A DNA stretch of 64,000 nucleotides from Gnetum montanum (GCA_015680685.1 MNCI01035130.1:285112-349111); one strand, 5' to 3'; positions 1 through 10,640 are shown, counted from the stretch's first letter. A program made the numbers and translations. Notes: generated from the sequence alone by a model not told the origin.

Positions 1-942
1 TGGATCCTAGACTAGTTGATGCGAGTTAGTAGGTCCAAAGAACAAGACACAGCATCTCATTACAACGAAGCATTCCAAGACGGACAGGAAGACTTAGACT
101 CCCACTTCAAGGGTGGTGGACAAACTTATGCTACAGTCATCTCACCCACAATTGTCTTTCAATCTAACCCACTCTTTGCTTCTACCCCCTTTATGGTTAC
201 CAGGACCTTGCCACAACCTACACTTTTGTTAGCCATGGGCAGCCATCCTGTACCCTCTACATACTAGCAAGGGGGCCTTTCAACTTCATTCCCAATCACC
301 TTTCCTTTTTAGTCTACCGTAGCAGCATACCCAATGTTAGTCACAGCTACACTGCCATACATCCATACTCTGCCCATGTCTCAGTCACATGTGAGCTTTG
401 CCTCTGGTCCCTTATTTGCACCTATCCCACCACCAGTGGCCAACCCAGTCTCCAACACATGGTGGACACCAACCACCTCCTTACCTATTGCACAACCCTC
501 TCAGGTATCATACTATGTGCAACCCCAAGCACACCAACTTTTGCATGTAGTACAACCCAACTGAGCAACCTATCACCCCGCCAACCGAGTAACCTATCAA
601 CCCCACAACCCCACCAACGACCACTGCACCAATAGCACCACCCATTGGGTAGTGGATGGCCCAAGCAACAACATTCATAGGAGCAGCCCCAATAGTATCC
701 CCCATGGGTTGGGCCGTTGCCCCTACACTGCAACCCCCATCAACACAGATGATAGCTACTCAACCAACCCTGCAACCATCTATAATGTCACCGGGTCTAG
801 ATCAAGCTTTTCAACTTATCCAGACCCTCACTAAGGAAATCAAATGCCTCAAAGCTACTGATTTTGACACAGTACAGGTCATGGCCTTTTATCATGACGA
901 TTCCATCAGCCTAGCCATTACCATGCTTACGTTACCCCCGGG
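1..942 (+). pseudogene. gag N-terminal region of T1
   Basis: A Pro/Thr/Gln-rich low-complexity leader is read in frame 1 up to about 640 with stops near 265, 562 and 832. It then moves to frame 2, which runs from about 640 to 940 and ends in a helical stretch containing LDQAFQLIQTL. Another frame change near 940 leads into the capsid core. The same helical stretch and the downstream motif FYHDDSISL recur as FQMIQDL and LYQDDPISL on the minus strand of T2 (about 15,000-15,100), so this is a conserved part of the family's gag rather than chance. No start codon can be assigned because the 5' end is outside the window. Confidence 0.65.
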
Positions 943-1572
943 GTGCCACTCCCCCAATTTATGAAATACAATGGCGAGTGTGATCCCAACGCACATTTGA
1001 TAACATTTAGATCTAAATCTCTATTGTTGCAACAATGGCCACACACTATCATCTGCATCTTTGCCATGTCCTTGACAGGCAAGGATTTAGATTGGTACCG
1101 TGCGCTCCCACGCACCTCCATCTCAACTTTGGAGGAGTTGCTGAGTCATTTTGTGACCCGTTTCAAGTATAACTTGAAACCAGAGGTCACACTAGACCAG
1201 CTAATGAGTGTCAAGCAAGACTTGCTGGAGTCTATGCAAAGATTCATATAGTGGTGGAGCACCACCTTAAACAAAATACGCGAGCCTATCGCTGAGGCTC
1301 ACTTGTTGGCCATCTTCAAGGGGGTAGTAAAAGACTTTATCAAGTCAAAGCTTTACTACTTACCCCCATGCTCCCTCAGTCAAGCCTTTGCTCAGACCAA
1401 GAGCATCCAGGACACGACCAAATCTAGCAAAGACTTGGCCTATGTCACATACAAAAATGATGCCGCGACAACCATTTGTCCTCAAGGTCCCTCGTTAGAC
1501 ATCCTCCCATGCACCCTTTGTTGTCAAAACCACACCACCCATGCCAACACCATAGGCACCATTCGTTATTAA
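943..1572 (+). pseudogene. gag capsid core (retrotransposon gag domain) of T1
   Basis: The translation begins LPQFMKYNGECDP and continues through WYRALP, LSHFVTRFKYN and VKQDLLESMQRFI. This is the W-x-x-L / F-x-x-R-F / vKQ-x-x-E-S pattern of the plant retrotransposon gag capsid. One in-frame TAG at 1,249-1,251 interrupts it, after which WWSTTLNKI continues the domain to 1,572. Gag packages the element RNA in cytoplasmic particles. The product would be truncated as it stands. No CCHC zinc knuckle was recognised downstream. Confidence 0.8.
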
Positions 1573-2220
1573 GGTGCCGAGACAAACAAGCACCTCTACT
1601 ACACAAAGCTAGGCAACAAAAGTAGCACCATAGCCTCCCTGTTCGAAAAAATGGGAAGAGCGTTTGGCAAACAAGATGACTAGGGAACGTACCACCTTAG
1701 GTCCTCCCAAGCCTAGCCCCTTGTCCTTGATGCCCATGGCCCCCTCGTCGTCAGCAACTGATAACGTCATGCACATGCAATCATCATCGGCCCACTTGAG
1801 AAAACACAACCCTCAACCTGAAACTAGCCCTCCTTGGGAGATTTGTCTCCTAGGGTGAATTGAAGAGGAAAAAGGTAACAAAAAATAGGATGGCAAGCAG
1901 GATCTCCTTAACACCCTCCCCCAAGTTAAACAAGCTTTGAAATAGAAAAACAAAACTTTGAGCCTATATGACTTGGTAATGACATCCATTGCACACTACG
2001 AGGCCATGTTTTGCATGTTAACGTCCATACTGGTTGACGAAAACATGCCAAAAGAAGAGAAGGTGATCCACACTATTATGCTTCCCCCTATAGCTGAGAA
2101 ACCATGGCCGACTTAGTTAACATTCTATGATGAGTCCATTAAGGATGACCCTGAAAAGGGTCAAGTGATAATAGGACCTATGTTCATCACAATTTGGGCT
2201 GGTCAGCACAAAATTTGAAG
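1573..2220 (+). other. Decayed gag-protease linker of T1
   Basis: This stretch holds only short ORF fragments in changing frames, with a Ser/Pro-rich piece near 1,690-1,850. It lies between the capsid core and the protease, where a gag C-terminus and linker are expected. No zinc knuckle or other motif could be read. It is probably gag sequence lost to indels. Confidence 0.45.
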
Positions 2221-2503
2221 GGTACACGTTGATGATGGGGCTGCTACTAATGTCATCCCCTTTTCCATAGTGGACAAATTGGGCTTGGTCGATCAAATCA
2301 AGCCCACAACAACATCTTGCTTAAAATCATTTAATGGGGTATGTGTGCTAGTAAAACGAACTGTCCATATTAACTTTGTGGTAGGGGACCAATTCCCCAC
2401 AAGCGTAGTGTTCATAGTGCTAGAGGAGATGCTTGGATTTAACCTGATCTTGGGGAGGTCGTGGTTTGCTCAATTGAGGGCCGTTTCCTCACCAATACAC
2501 TAG
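2221..2503 (+). pseudogene. Aspartic protease (retropepsin-like) of T1
   Basis: The segment reads VHVDDGAATNVIPFSIVDKLGL and ends with FNLILGRSWFAQLRA. The first part is the retropepsin active-site loop with flanking hydrophobic strand, and ILGRSWF is the conserved C-terminal ILGR-x-x-L motif. The active-site triplet is D-D-G (2,231-2,239) rather than the usual D-S-G or D-T-G. The enzyme would cleave the Gag-Pol polyprotein. The open frame stops at 2,501-2,503. Fragments such as EQGLEIKIFEN follow to about 2,773. An RT should come next, but instead a 6-kb spacer begins. Confidence 0.75.
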
Positions 2504-2969
2504 GAAATCCACTTACCCTATATAGGAGGGGAAATGGTAATTCATGATGATGAAGTGACTCCTTGAGCCATAAACAATGTAGGAATGGAGCAAGGTTTAG
2601 AGATCAAAATCTTTGAAAATCAAACCCTCGTTCAAACTAGAACGTCTGAACAAGTCAAAATCAGCCCAAATGAAGAAGCAACATGGGCTGAGCTACCCTT
2701 TCAAGCAATAGACGATGACATAGAGGAGTATCATAACAAAGCTTCTTGGTCATACGCATCACCAAGCCCATGATGGCTTAGGAAGTAGCTACGAGAATGA
2801 TCATTGTTCGCATTAGCATAATACTCCACTGCTTGCACCATGATTACTACTTGCATCAACGTAACATTCATTGTTTACATTGTTTGCTTTGTATTCATTA
2901 TTTACGTTAGTGTCCTCCTCATCATTTACATTTTTTACATTATGTCCATTGTTTGCATCACTAAATGGC
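2504..2969 (+). other. Post-protease linker with CATTGTTTACATT-like short repeats
   Basis: An acidic open stretch at 2,585-2,773 (MEQGLEIKIFENQTLVQ...) extends the protease side of pol. From about 2,850 to 2,965 the sequence becomes a degenerate array of CATT/GTTTACATT units. This leads into the 26-29 bp array at 2,970. No domain is recognised. Confidence 0.45.
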
Positions 2970-3180
2970 CCACTAAGCCCTAAAACTGACAATTTTCTTT
3001 TTTCACCTTACATAATGCTAGAAATGGCCTAAAACTAGCGAAGGCCCAAAATGGCTTAAAATTAGCGAAGGCCCGAAATGCCATAAGACTAGCAGTGGCC
3101 CGAAATGGCCTAAAACTAGCCACGGCCTAGAATGGCCTTAAACTACTCATCATAGCCCACCAAGGCCTAAAACTGGTGAC
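2970..3180 (+). repeat. 26-29 bp tandem array, unit like GAAATGGCCTAAAACTAGC
   Basis: The motif CCTAAAACT or a one-to-two base variant starts near 2,980, 3,028, 3,053, 3,080, 3,107, 3,135 and 3,164, so most units are 25-29 bp. The array marks the protease-side edge of the antisense gene. A related motif, CCTTAAACTAGCAA, forms the array on the other edge (8,366-8,835). The 15-mer GGCCTAAAACTAGCC occurs in reverse complement at 63,794-63,808 in element A. Confidence 0.8.
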
Positions 3181-3274
3181 TTTATTACCCTAAAGAAATA
3201 ACAAAAAACATTGATAAAACCAAAAATAATAATAAATGAAACATGTTAACTAAAATGAGATAAACCATTTCACA

Positions 3275-3280
3275 TTTATT
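3275..3280 (-). terminator. AATAAA polyadenylation signal of the antisense gene
   Basis: On the minus strand AATAAA lies about 77 nt downstream of the TAG that ends the antisense reading frame (3,357). Plant polyadenylation signals are loose and the area is AT-rich, so this hexamer is suggestive rather than decisive. Its spacing from the stop fits a short 3' UTR. Confidence 0.45.
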
Positions 3281-4327
3281 CTTCATTCAATGATTATCAA
3301 TAATGTTTAAAAATCAATCAAATTCAAAGCAAAAAATAAAATTTTACATTGCCACACTATGGGTCTTCATTTTCATCACTGTCTCCTGTTCCACTAGGTC
3401 CTGCATCTTCATTCGGATTTTGCATAAGGTAGAAAATAAAATAGTGAGTCAAACTACAATCAAGGCTTTTACAAAATAAACCATAGCATGACAAAAGTTG
3501 ACTAACTTGAGATGGCCCCATGTCCATGTCGGGGGGAATTGGATCCATGCCAGCCGCAAGACGTCGCAAGATCTCCTCCTTAGTGAGATTGCCCTAATTT
3601 CCCCCTCCTAGGTCAACGCTTACTGCTACCTTCACCTTTTCCACGGCTATCAATCTGGGTGGTCCTTGGGAAAAGGTGGCGATGGTGGTCTCCCCGACAG
3701 GTAGGGTCACCTCCCTTTTAGGAGACTCACTTACCATCACCTACTGCATGAATCTCTCATAAGCACTAGAAGTACCAATAACGTCAAGAAATAGGCTAAG
3801 GGTATACGATTCAACAACAGCATCCTAGTACTATTTACGATAGGTAGCACTTTCCATCTTATACATATGTTTATGGTTCTTCTATGCCTATTCCCATTCA
3901 TAAACCTTTGCACTATAGTCTTTCCAGTCTTGGTTCTTCTATGCTAGGAGGTCCATTTGCATGAGTTGTTTAATAATTTCACAACTAGCCTTGTTATTGT
4001 TTCGTATGACTGTCCAGTATCTGGCATAGTCAATCACAGACAGATGCCAACTACCATCGCGGGTGTCATGGGCCAACAGAAACTCATTTCTGGATCAAAG
4101 ATCCTTTGCCTCTACGGTTAGGTTGGTCTTCTCCTTCTCAAGTTTTTGTACCCTCTTCTAGAGGTCTTTGTTCAGACGCCTACACTCCTATAAGGAGTGT
4201 CCTGAGTACAATGCACATTTACTCACTTCGTCGTAAATATGATGAGGTACCTCAGCCGCCTATTAAGGAAGTTCGAGTATAGCATCGACCTCCATGGCCT
4301 ACTAGGGGTCCCACTTGAGATAGGAGG

Positions 4328-4414
4328 CTGCCATGTATGGAAGAATGTTAGTCACACTCACAAAAAAAGAAGAAGCAACAATTGCAAGAGCCTAGCATAG
4401 CAATTGTAGCATAC
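4328..4414 (-). other. 87-nt GT-AG intron of the antisense gene
   Basis: The donor is GTATGC after CCTAAGATTG and the acceptor is CATGGCAG with a long T-rich tract upstream. Splicing (phase 1) joins LKQMNPKI to ASYLKWDP in the frame that continues into the coiled-coil exon. Confidence 0.65.
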
Positions 4415-4555
4415 CAATCTTAGGATTCATTTGCTTCAAGTGATCGATTATATCATCGACCATCCCCTCCATGAAGGAAAACTTGTCGGGGGTCTCAGTC
4501 CAGGGTAGGAGACAAATTGAGGATCAAGGGTCAGGGGCATCAACAATGGTGTCCA

Positions 4556-4638
4556 CTACACAATAAAACATGTTAGCCATGGTAGAGAGAACAACAACAG
4601 AGTTGATGAAAAATGACATGACAGTGGAAAGCTCCTAC
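4556..4638 (-). other. 83-nt GT-AG intron of the antisense gene
   Basis: The sense sequence starts GTAGGAGC and ends TTTATTGTGTAG with a T-rich 3' half. Removing it joins PEDLL to VDTIVDAPDP in one frame (phase 1), whereas reading through adds hydrophobic nonsense. Confidence 0.65.
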
Positions 4639-4920
4639 CTAGCAAATCCTCAGGGGTGATAGTATGGGGATCACCCATTGAGAAACTATCAAGCAATCGG
4701 TCAAACTCACCAGCATCCAATTGCAGCCCCTCTCTTTCTAGTTGACCCAAGAGTGTGGCAGCATCCTCAACACTCATCTACCCTTTAGGCACCGAAGCAC
4801 ATTCTGCAAAGGGGTCATCAATAGGGACCCCTTCTTCTGTAGTTGGGGCCTCTTCCTCCTCCTCTTCAGTAGACGCCCCTACTCCAGGGCACAAAATTTC
4901 TTCCTCTTCCTCTTCTCTTT

Positions 4921-5049
4921 CTTATGATAAAGCATAATAGTAGTTAGTAGGATATTCCAAATTGAAATAGGTGCTACGCTGCATGACACTGTATAGTGTA
5001 GCACAGCGTAACAAGTGTTACGCTAACAAAACTAGTTTAGCATACTTAC
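4921..5049 (-). other. Intron of the antisense gene carrying a palindromic hairpin
   Basis: The donor GTAAGTATG at 5,049 matches the plant consensus, and an acceptor ATAAG ends at 4,921. The intron contains the inverted motifs GCTACGCTG/CAGCGTA and GTTACGC/GCGTAAC at 4,971-5,025. The flanking exons encode a basic stretch and an EEEEEE acidic stretch. Confidence 0.5.
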
Positions 5050-6963
5050 CAATCGAGAGTTGCACTCTGCGAACGTTGATCCACAGCTTCTTCTGCCTCT
5101 CTTCATTTGTGCATGGAGTCTCTTTTGCAGGATGAGACTTCTTATGTTGCAGCCTGGTCTTTACAGTCTCTGCAGTGAGGCGTTTCCCCTTAACACATTG
5201 CCTGTGTTGATGGGGGGAGCCTCTCCCATGCAATCCTAGCCATGATAGGGGTGTGCCACTTGATCCCTCGTTGTTATTGAAAGTGATTCCCCGATAGCTT
5301 TTGGGGGGTCTTGGGATCAGGTGGTTCAAAAAACTTGATAGATCCATGGCTTCGATATCTAGTTACGATCTTAGAGTACCTAGGCATCATTCTCATGAAC
5401 TACCAAAAATTTCGCAAAGCACCGTAGGGAAGCTGCATAGAAAGCATAATGCATATTGAAATGGGACTTAAGCTTCTCGCGAAGCTTGACCATTTTGGCA
5501 CACAAGCCTTTAGAAAGATACCAGGCCCAGTTGTAATGAGTTTCTTCTTCCATAACCTCCTTCATTATCCAAGCTTGCCAAGGATTTTTCCTTGGGAAAG
5601 GAGCTTGGGGAAAGCACATGCATGGAAGACAAGGTAAATCATTTCGGCCACCGTCAGCTTGACCTTGTGGATGGAAATCCCCTTTTGGTCCTTAGACGTC
5701 CATAGCCATTCCTCAATGTCCCCCCTGATGGTTCGCAACTTTTTTAGATTTTTCTCCTACAGGGAGACCATCATAAGGGATACCAAAAAGGTCTACAAAT
5801 AGTTGGTCATTAATTTCAAATACCACCCACACATTATGAACACGTGTGTGAAAGCGGTTAGCCTTCTCAGTGAAGGAATCTGCTAGGGAAAGCATTTATG
5901 CAACTAGGACATTTAGATTTACAGCCAAAAATAAGTCCATGAGCCCAACCTCTTGAATGTTATGAACAAGGGTGGTTGGGGCCCCATACTTGAAGAAGAG
6001 GTTGGTATCGTCATATCTAGAGGTGATCACAATGACCTCTTGGGATTCCTTGGCTACTGCAATGGTTAACAGCAAAACAAAAGAGTTAGCCAAAAAAAAA
6101 TGAAAGCACATCATCACTTAAACACACATGAATAAATCCATAGTCTAACATACTAGGTTTGAATGACATAGGAAACGGTGGAAGTTCCACCAGAATGTCT
6201 TCGACGGTAATTGATTGGCGCGATGCCCATTTGCTTTTCAACCAACCAACTTCCTTACACCTCCCATAGAATTTGGAATACCTAGCTGGATAGGTTCTAA
6301 AGTCAAACTCAAGTTGTTCTATGACACCAGCATGCACGTTCCCAGTCAAAGAGAACTCCTACGGAGCTGTCTGGGCCACCGCCAATGTGTCCATATTACC
6401 GTGAAGACCGTCTTCATCAATGTAAAACTTGGTGACATATAAAAATACTATAAGCATCTCTGTCTAGCATAATGCAAATCATATAACACGTTAAAATACC
6501 TTTACAGAACTTAGCCACTGGCATAATAAATGGTTCCAAGTGGGTTCTAAAAGCAAGTGCCCATGTGACAGGCAAGGTATAGCGTGTTGTATAAATGATA
6601 ATATTTATACTTAGGCATCTCCCAGATCCAACTTAAGTGCCTCAAGCCTCTTAGGTGCTGGTTGGAGCTTCCTACCCCTTTTTCCCCAATTGACCCATCA
6701 GTTAAAAACTTCAGGATGCCTCGGTTTGCCTTGGGCAACAATGTCTCTATAAGTACAGTGGTTGTTTTAGTTGATAGGTATGACCACATGATCACACTAA
6801 AATGGCAAAGGAGGAACTATAGGAAGTCCCATGCCCCATCCTGAAACTAGGCCACCTGTTGCCTTACACGTGTGGGGGGGGAGGGACGTTGGCCACAGGT
6901 TCACCAAGGTAGCATAGGACTCCTACAAGTTCAAGGACAATCAAGACAGGCTTCAACATGACC

Positions 6964-7949
6964 CTGCACAATAAAATACCAAATATTAACATTATGTTTA
7001 AGTAATAATTATTGATGTAGCATAACATGACCTTCTGTTTACATCTAGCATAGCACGATCCTTTGATTACAGGATTTCTTTTAGCATGAAACAATAAGTC
7101 CTTTATAGAACAGAGATAAACATTGTAGGCAGTGTAACAAAGTGTCACTTGTAGCGTAGCATAGCAGTTGAGCCCCATGTAACGTAAGAATGGCATGTGA
7201 ATTCCACAGTGCGACAATTACGCTGTGCACATGCAGCATAATAGTTACACTTCTGCATAAGGGTGACAATTGCATTGCACGTAATGTAGCAAGATGAATG
7301 CACAACATGTAACGTAGTAAATAAACAAGCACAAGCAGACATGCAACAATGTAATGAATAGACTACTATAACAGGCATTGTAGCATAGCAAATTTGACAG
7401 TATAGCGAATTTAACGATGTAGCAACATTACAAGTTTGATAGCATAGCAATGTGTTAGACTACCAATATAACAGCCTAAGGGCATCACAACATAGTAGCA
7501 TAGCGTAACAACAACCATGTTATAGTCTAACTGTGCAGACAAAGAAAAAGAGTTCACAATGTCCTTGTTGTCCCAATCCTATAGCATGAAGTAGCTCGTG
7601 CTACGCTACACCAAATATGTGTCATGCTGCTGCAAAAATTGACAATCAAACAAATCCCTCTAAGAGTGGTACACTACGTCGAGTGTGCACTACGTCACCT
7701 AGAATTGCCCAAACAATGTAGTAACCATTCTTAACAATGTTGGCAAGGGCGGTACTGCATGTAGCTGTAGCGTAGCACCCATATGGTTGTTGCGGCTAGG
7801 TAGCAACAAGCACGGCGTAACGGACAAGGCAACATCAAAAATAGTGGCAATGGTTGCAAAAGTGACAATAATGACAACAATGACAATCTAACCCCATACG
7901 TCACCTAAATGCATTACATAATGGAAACAAGGGTAGCGTAGTGACTTAC
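6964..7949 (-). other. Intron 1 of the antisense gene, packed with TAGCATAGC-like motifs
   Basis: The donor GTAAGT (7,949) and acceptor TTTATTGTGCAG (ending 6,964) bound a 986-nt stretch. Splicing joins CC to G and keeps the frame into exon 2. Between about 7,018 and 7,800 the motif GTAGCATAGC, TAGCGTAGC or variants recurs more than ten times on both strands. Plus-strand and minus-strand ORFs across it are low-complexity products of that repeat. Confidence 0.6.
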
Positions 7950-8068
7950 GGAGTAGATGGAGCCTCCTGTCGCACCTCAACGCGTGTCTTGGAGAGATGT
8001 CCCAGAGTCTCCTTCACCTTGTCTACCTTGGCAAGTCCCCTATGCTTACGTTCACCCTTGTGTGCCAT
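7950..8068 (-). CDS. Exon 1 of the antisense gene, intact
   Basis: This exon encodes a short basic N-terminus beginning MAHKGERKHRGLAKVDKV, without a stop. The start context AGCAATGGC is good for plants. The exon ends in a consensus donor, GTAAGT, at 7,949-7,944. It is preceded by a TATA box about 140 bp upstream. The plus-strand ORFs over the same bases are shadows. Confidence 0.6.
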
Positions 8069-8207
8069 TGCTTTTCTCACTAATTGGTTGTACCAACTGC
8101 TACGGTGTGCCTATTCACTCTCCCTATCTGTTTGACCATGCTATGCTCTCAGTATGGGCTCTAAGCTTTGACAATGAAAATGACAAATTTACCAGGGGGT
8201 AATCCCC

Positions 8208-8215
8208 TATTTATA
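8208..8215 (-). promoter_or_regulatory. TATA box of the antisense gene
   Basis: Minus-strand TATAAATA in the context AGCTATAAATAGGGG lies about 140 nt upstream of the exon 1 ATG, leaving room for a 5' UTR of roughly 100 nt. It is not at the end of an LTR, so the antisense gene seems to have its own promoter. Confidence 0.5.
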
Positions 8216-8365
8216 GCTAACATGGTAAAAAATTTATCATTTTCATATCCCAGGTAACACGGGACACCCTCGTAGCATAACGCTACTAGAGCAAAGTCCC
8301 ACTGTAGCGTAACACTCATCGACAGCATAGTGGGCCCACCAAATTTCAAACTTGTTAACGGTCCA

Positions 8366-8835
8366 CTAAGACCTTAAACTGACAACCCAAGTTTACACAA
8401 TGTCGATCCCCAAAGACCTTAAACTAGCAATGTTAACCCACAATCTAGCCTAGTGACGGTCTGCAAAGACGTTAAACTAGGAACGTTAGTTTCTCTCACC
8501 CCACCATGGTTCGCAAAGAATGTTAACCTACAATATAGCCTAGTAACAGTTTGCAAAGACCTTAAACTAGCAATCTTAACCTATTGTGAAGTCCATATGA
8601 TGGTTTGCCATGACCTTAAACTGGCAATCTTAGCATTCATTTCATTTCACATTGTAGACCTATTGGTAGTCTGCCATGACCTTAAACTGGCAAATTTTAA
8701 CATTCATTTTATGTTCAAAACTAAACTATTACACTATTGCGGTCCACCATGACTTTAAACTAGCAAATTTTAGCATTCATTTTGCTTTCTAAACCAAACT
8801 ATTACACTATTTTGGTTTGCTAAGATCTTAAACTG
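8366..8835 (+). repeat. Irregular tandem array of GACCTTAAACTAGCAA motifs
   Basis: Copies of ACCTTAAACT or close variants start at 8,371, 8,416, 8,469, 8,559, 8,613, 8,679, 8,752 and 8,825. Spacing grows from about 45 to 73 bp, with one degenerate unit near 8,515. The array lies between the antisense promoter and RT and is related in motif to the array at 2,970-3,180. The plus-strand ORF at 8,453-8,752 is a product of the repeat. Confidence 0.75.
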
Positions 8836-8939
8836 ACAATTATCTTATGTTGCATCATTGCATTACATGTAGTTGCTTCAAATAGGTATCACTTGACTTG
8901 GTTTATTTGCTTGTTGTGACAAGTCCACTCAAAAAATGG

Positions 8940-10140
8940 CCATGCATGGTGAGCTTTCTTCACCTTTGACCCTAATGGGTCCCTATAGCAAGTTAACAAG
9001 ATGCCTAAATTCAGAATTGATAGACTTTGAGGTGTCTTCTCACAATACCATAGCATCCCTGGAAACATCCCTAGACTAGCCTGAATATTTGGTCCAAGCC
9101 TTAGACCTAGAGGCTGAGGATGTGACTGAGGACCCTCTCACTGAAATCCCCATAACTACCACTAGGGGTGAAGCAAAGACCTTGAAGGTTAGCTCTTTAT
9201 TACATCCACAAGTACACCAAAACATCTCCAAGTTTCTCCATGACAATATTAAAGTGTTTGCATGGTCATATGATGACATGTCGGACCTCGACCTGTGGCT
9301 CATACAACACAACATTATACTAGATTCGCGTGTCAAGGCAGTCAAGAAAAAAACTCATAAGATCAAACTGGAAATTGCACTAGCTGTACACAATAAGATC
9401 ACTAAACTTTACCAAGCTAGTTTCATTTGGGTGGTCGATTACTCAGAATGGGTATCGAACATCGTTGTAGTTTCTAAGAAAATGGGAGGTATACGAATTT
9501 GTATAGACTTTCGAGACTTGAACAAAGCAACGATTAAAGATGATTTCCTATTGCCAAGTATCAATCAACTTATAGACACTATGGCTAGTCATGCCTTACT
9601 ATCCTTCATGGATGGGTTTTCAAGCTATAACCAGATCTGCGTAAACCTAGAGCATTAGTTGTCAACCACTTTCATGACCCCTTGGAGAACCTTTTGTTAT
9701 ACAATGATGCCCTTTGGACTCAAAAACGTTGGATCAACCTACCAATGAGTGATGAATTATATTTTTAGCGACTACCTTTTGGAGAGATTAAAAAATTACG
9801 TGGATGACATAGCAATCAAGTCTAAGGAAGCTATTGATCATCCCAATGATCTCAACATGGTCCTCCAACATTGCCAGAGGCATGCCCTATGCCTTAACCC
9901 TAAGAAATGTGTTTTCAGAGTTAAAACCAGATGCATGCTAGGTTTTGTAGTATCAGAAACAGGCATACGAGTGGACCCCGATAAAGTGAAGGCCATTGTC
10001 AGCTTAGCACCACCTACAAACCTCAAAGAGTTGCACGGGTTGCAAGGCAGAGTATAGTTTATCAGAAGGTTTATCTCAAAGCTGACAAATAAGCTACACC
10101 CCATGTAGCACCTACTTAAAAAGGGAGTCAACTTTGAGTG
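8940..10140 (+). pseudogene. Reverse transcriptase of T1
   Basis: One frame carries the pol linker (HQNISKFLHDNIKVFAWSYDDM), WVSNIVVVSKKMGGIRICIDFRDLN, LLSFMDGFSSYNQI, MMPFGLKN and the catalytic NYVDDIAIK, followed by LNPKKCVF and GIRVDPDKVKAI. These are RT blocks of Ty3/Gypsy, copying element RNA into DNA. In-frame stops at 9,656-9,658, near 9,746 and at 10,055-10,057 break it without shifting frame. The catalytic YVDD is intact. The upstream part starts in a decayed linker near 8,940. Confidence 0.85.
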
Positions 10141-10149
10141 GACAGATCT

Positions 10150-10640
10150 ATGTCAACAAGCCTTTGATAACTTAAAGAAAGAGCTTTTGCACCTCCCAAC
10201 TGTTTATCCATCACAAAGGGATAAGCCTTTCTACATCTACCTTGCCACTTTGGACACATCTATTGCTACGTTGCTATGTCAAAAAAGAGATGATGGGTTT
10301 GAAATCTTGGTCTACTACTTGAGCCACGCACTAGTAGCTTACAAGGAAAAGTACAATGAGGTAGAAAAATACCATACAACGAGGTAGAAAAATACTATCT
10401 CGCTCTAGTATTTGCACTAAAAAAGTGGAGACATTACCATAGCAAGGTCAAGATCATATGCAAAAGCAACATAGTTCGGGCTATTACAACAAACTTGTAC
10501 GAGAGTAATAGGATAGCCTAATGGAAAGCAATAAAGGCAGAATTCGATTTACATTATGTAGCCCAATCATCAACAAAGGGTCAAGCAATAGCCACACACC
10601 TTACAACTTCACCCATCAACGATCAAGTAATAATAGAACC
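10150..10640 (+). pseudogene. First RNase H (Gypsy type) of T1
   Basis: The frame continues from RT with KPFYIYLATLDTSIATLLCQ, VYYLSHALVAYKEKYNEVEKY and then FALKKWRHYHSKVKIICKSN. This is the tether plus RNase H region that degrades the RNA strand during reverse transcription. A 23-bp direct duplication (10,352-10,397, TACAAYGAGGTAGAAAAATAC) shifts the frame within it. The part after the duplication is read in another frame. Confidence 0.7.

Larger units (their letters stand above)
3357..8068 (-). pseudogene. Antisense intron-containing gene nested between protease and RT of T1
   Basis: A spliced gene runs antisense to the retrotransposon. Exon 1 is 8,068-7,950: ATG in the context AGCAATGGC, 39 clean codons, donor GTAAGT. 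Exon 2 (6,963-6,856) and exon 3 (from 6,796) continue in the same frame. A long middle exon holds IDEDGLHGNMDTL, VVFEINDQLFVDLFGIP and KVKLTVAEMIYL and ends at donor GTAAGTATG (5,049). Acidic EEEEEE linker exons follow (4,920-4,639; 4,555-4,415). A coiled-coil exon (4,327-3,507) contains LEKEKTNLTVEAKDL, and an acidic tail ends at 3,357. The phase stays consistent across the introns at 4,556-4,638 and 4,328-4,414. The VVFEINDQLF...GIP part resembles the plant transposon env-like/mobile-domain type, but only loosely. Many stops look like decayed CAG, CAA or TGG, and exon 3 probably has a frameshift. Function is unknown. Confidence 0.7.

Noticed and set aside
485-733. Gly/Trp/Cys-rich minus-strand ORFs
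   Set aside because: They are the complement of the Pro/Gln/Thr-rich gag leader of T1.
6864-7450. Cys/Tyr/Leu-rich minus-strand ORFs of 83-117 codons
   Set aside because: They lie mostly in intron 1 of the antisense gene and are produced by TAGCATAGC-type repeats; only the end of one (6,856-6,963) is exon 2.
7941-8202. Plus-strand ORFs of 64 and 81 codons
   Set aside because: They are reverse shadows of exon 1 and the 5' UTR of the antisense gene.
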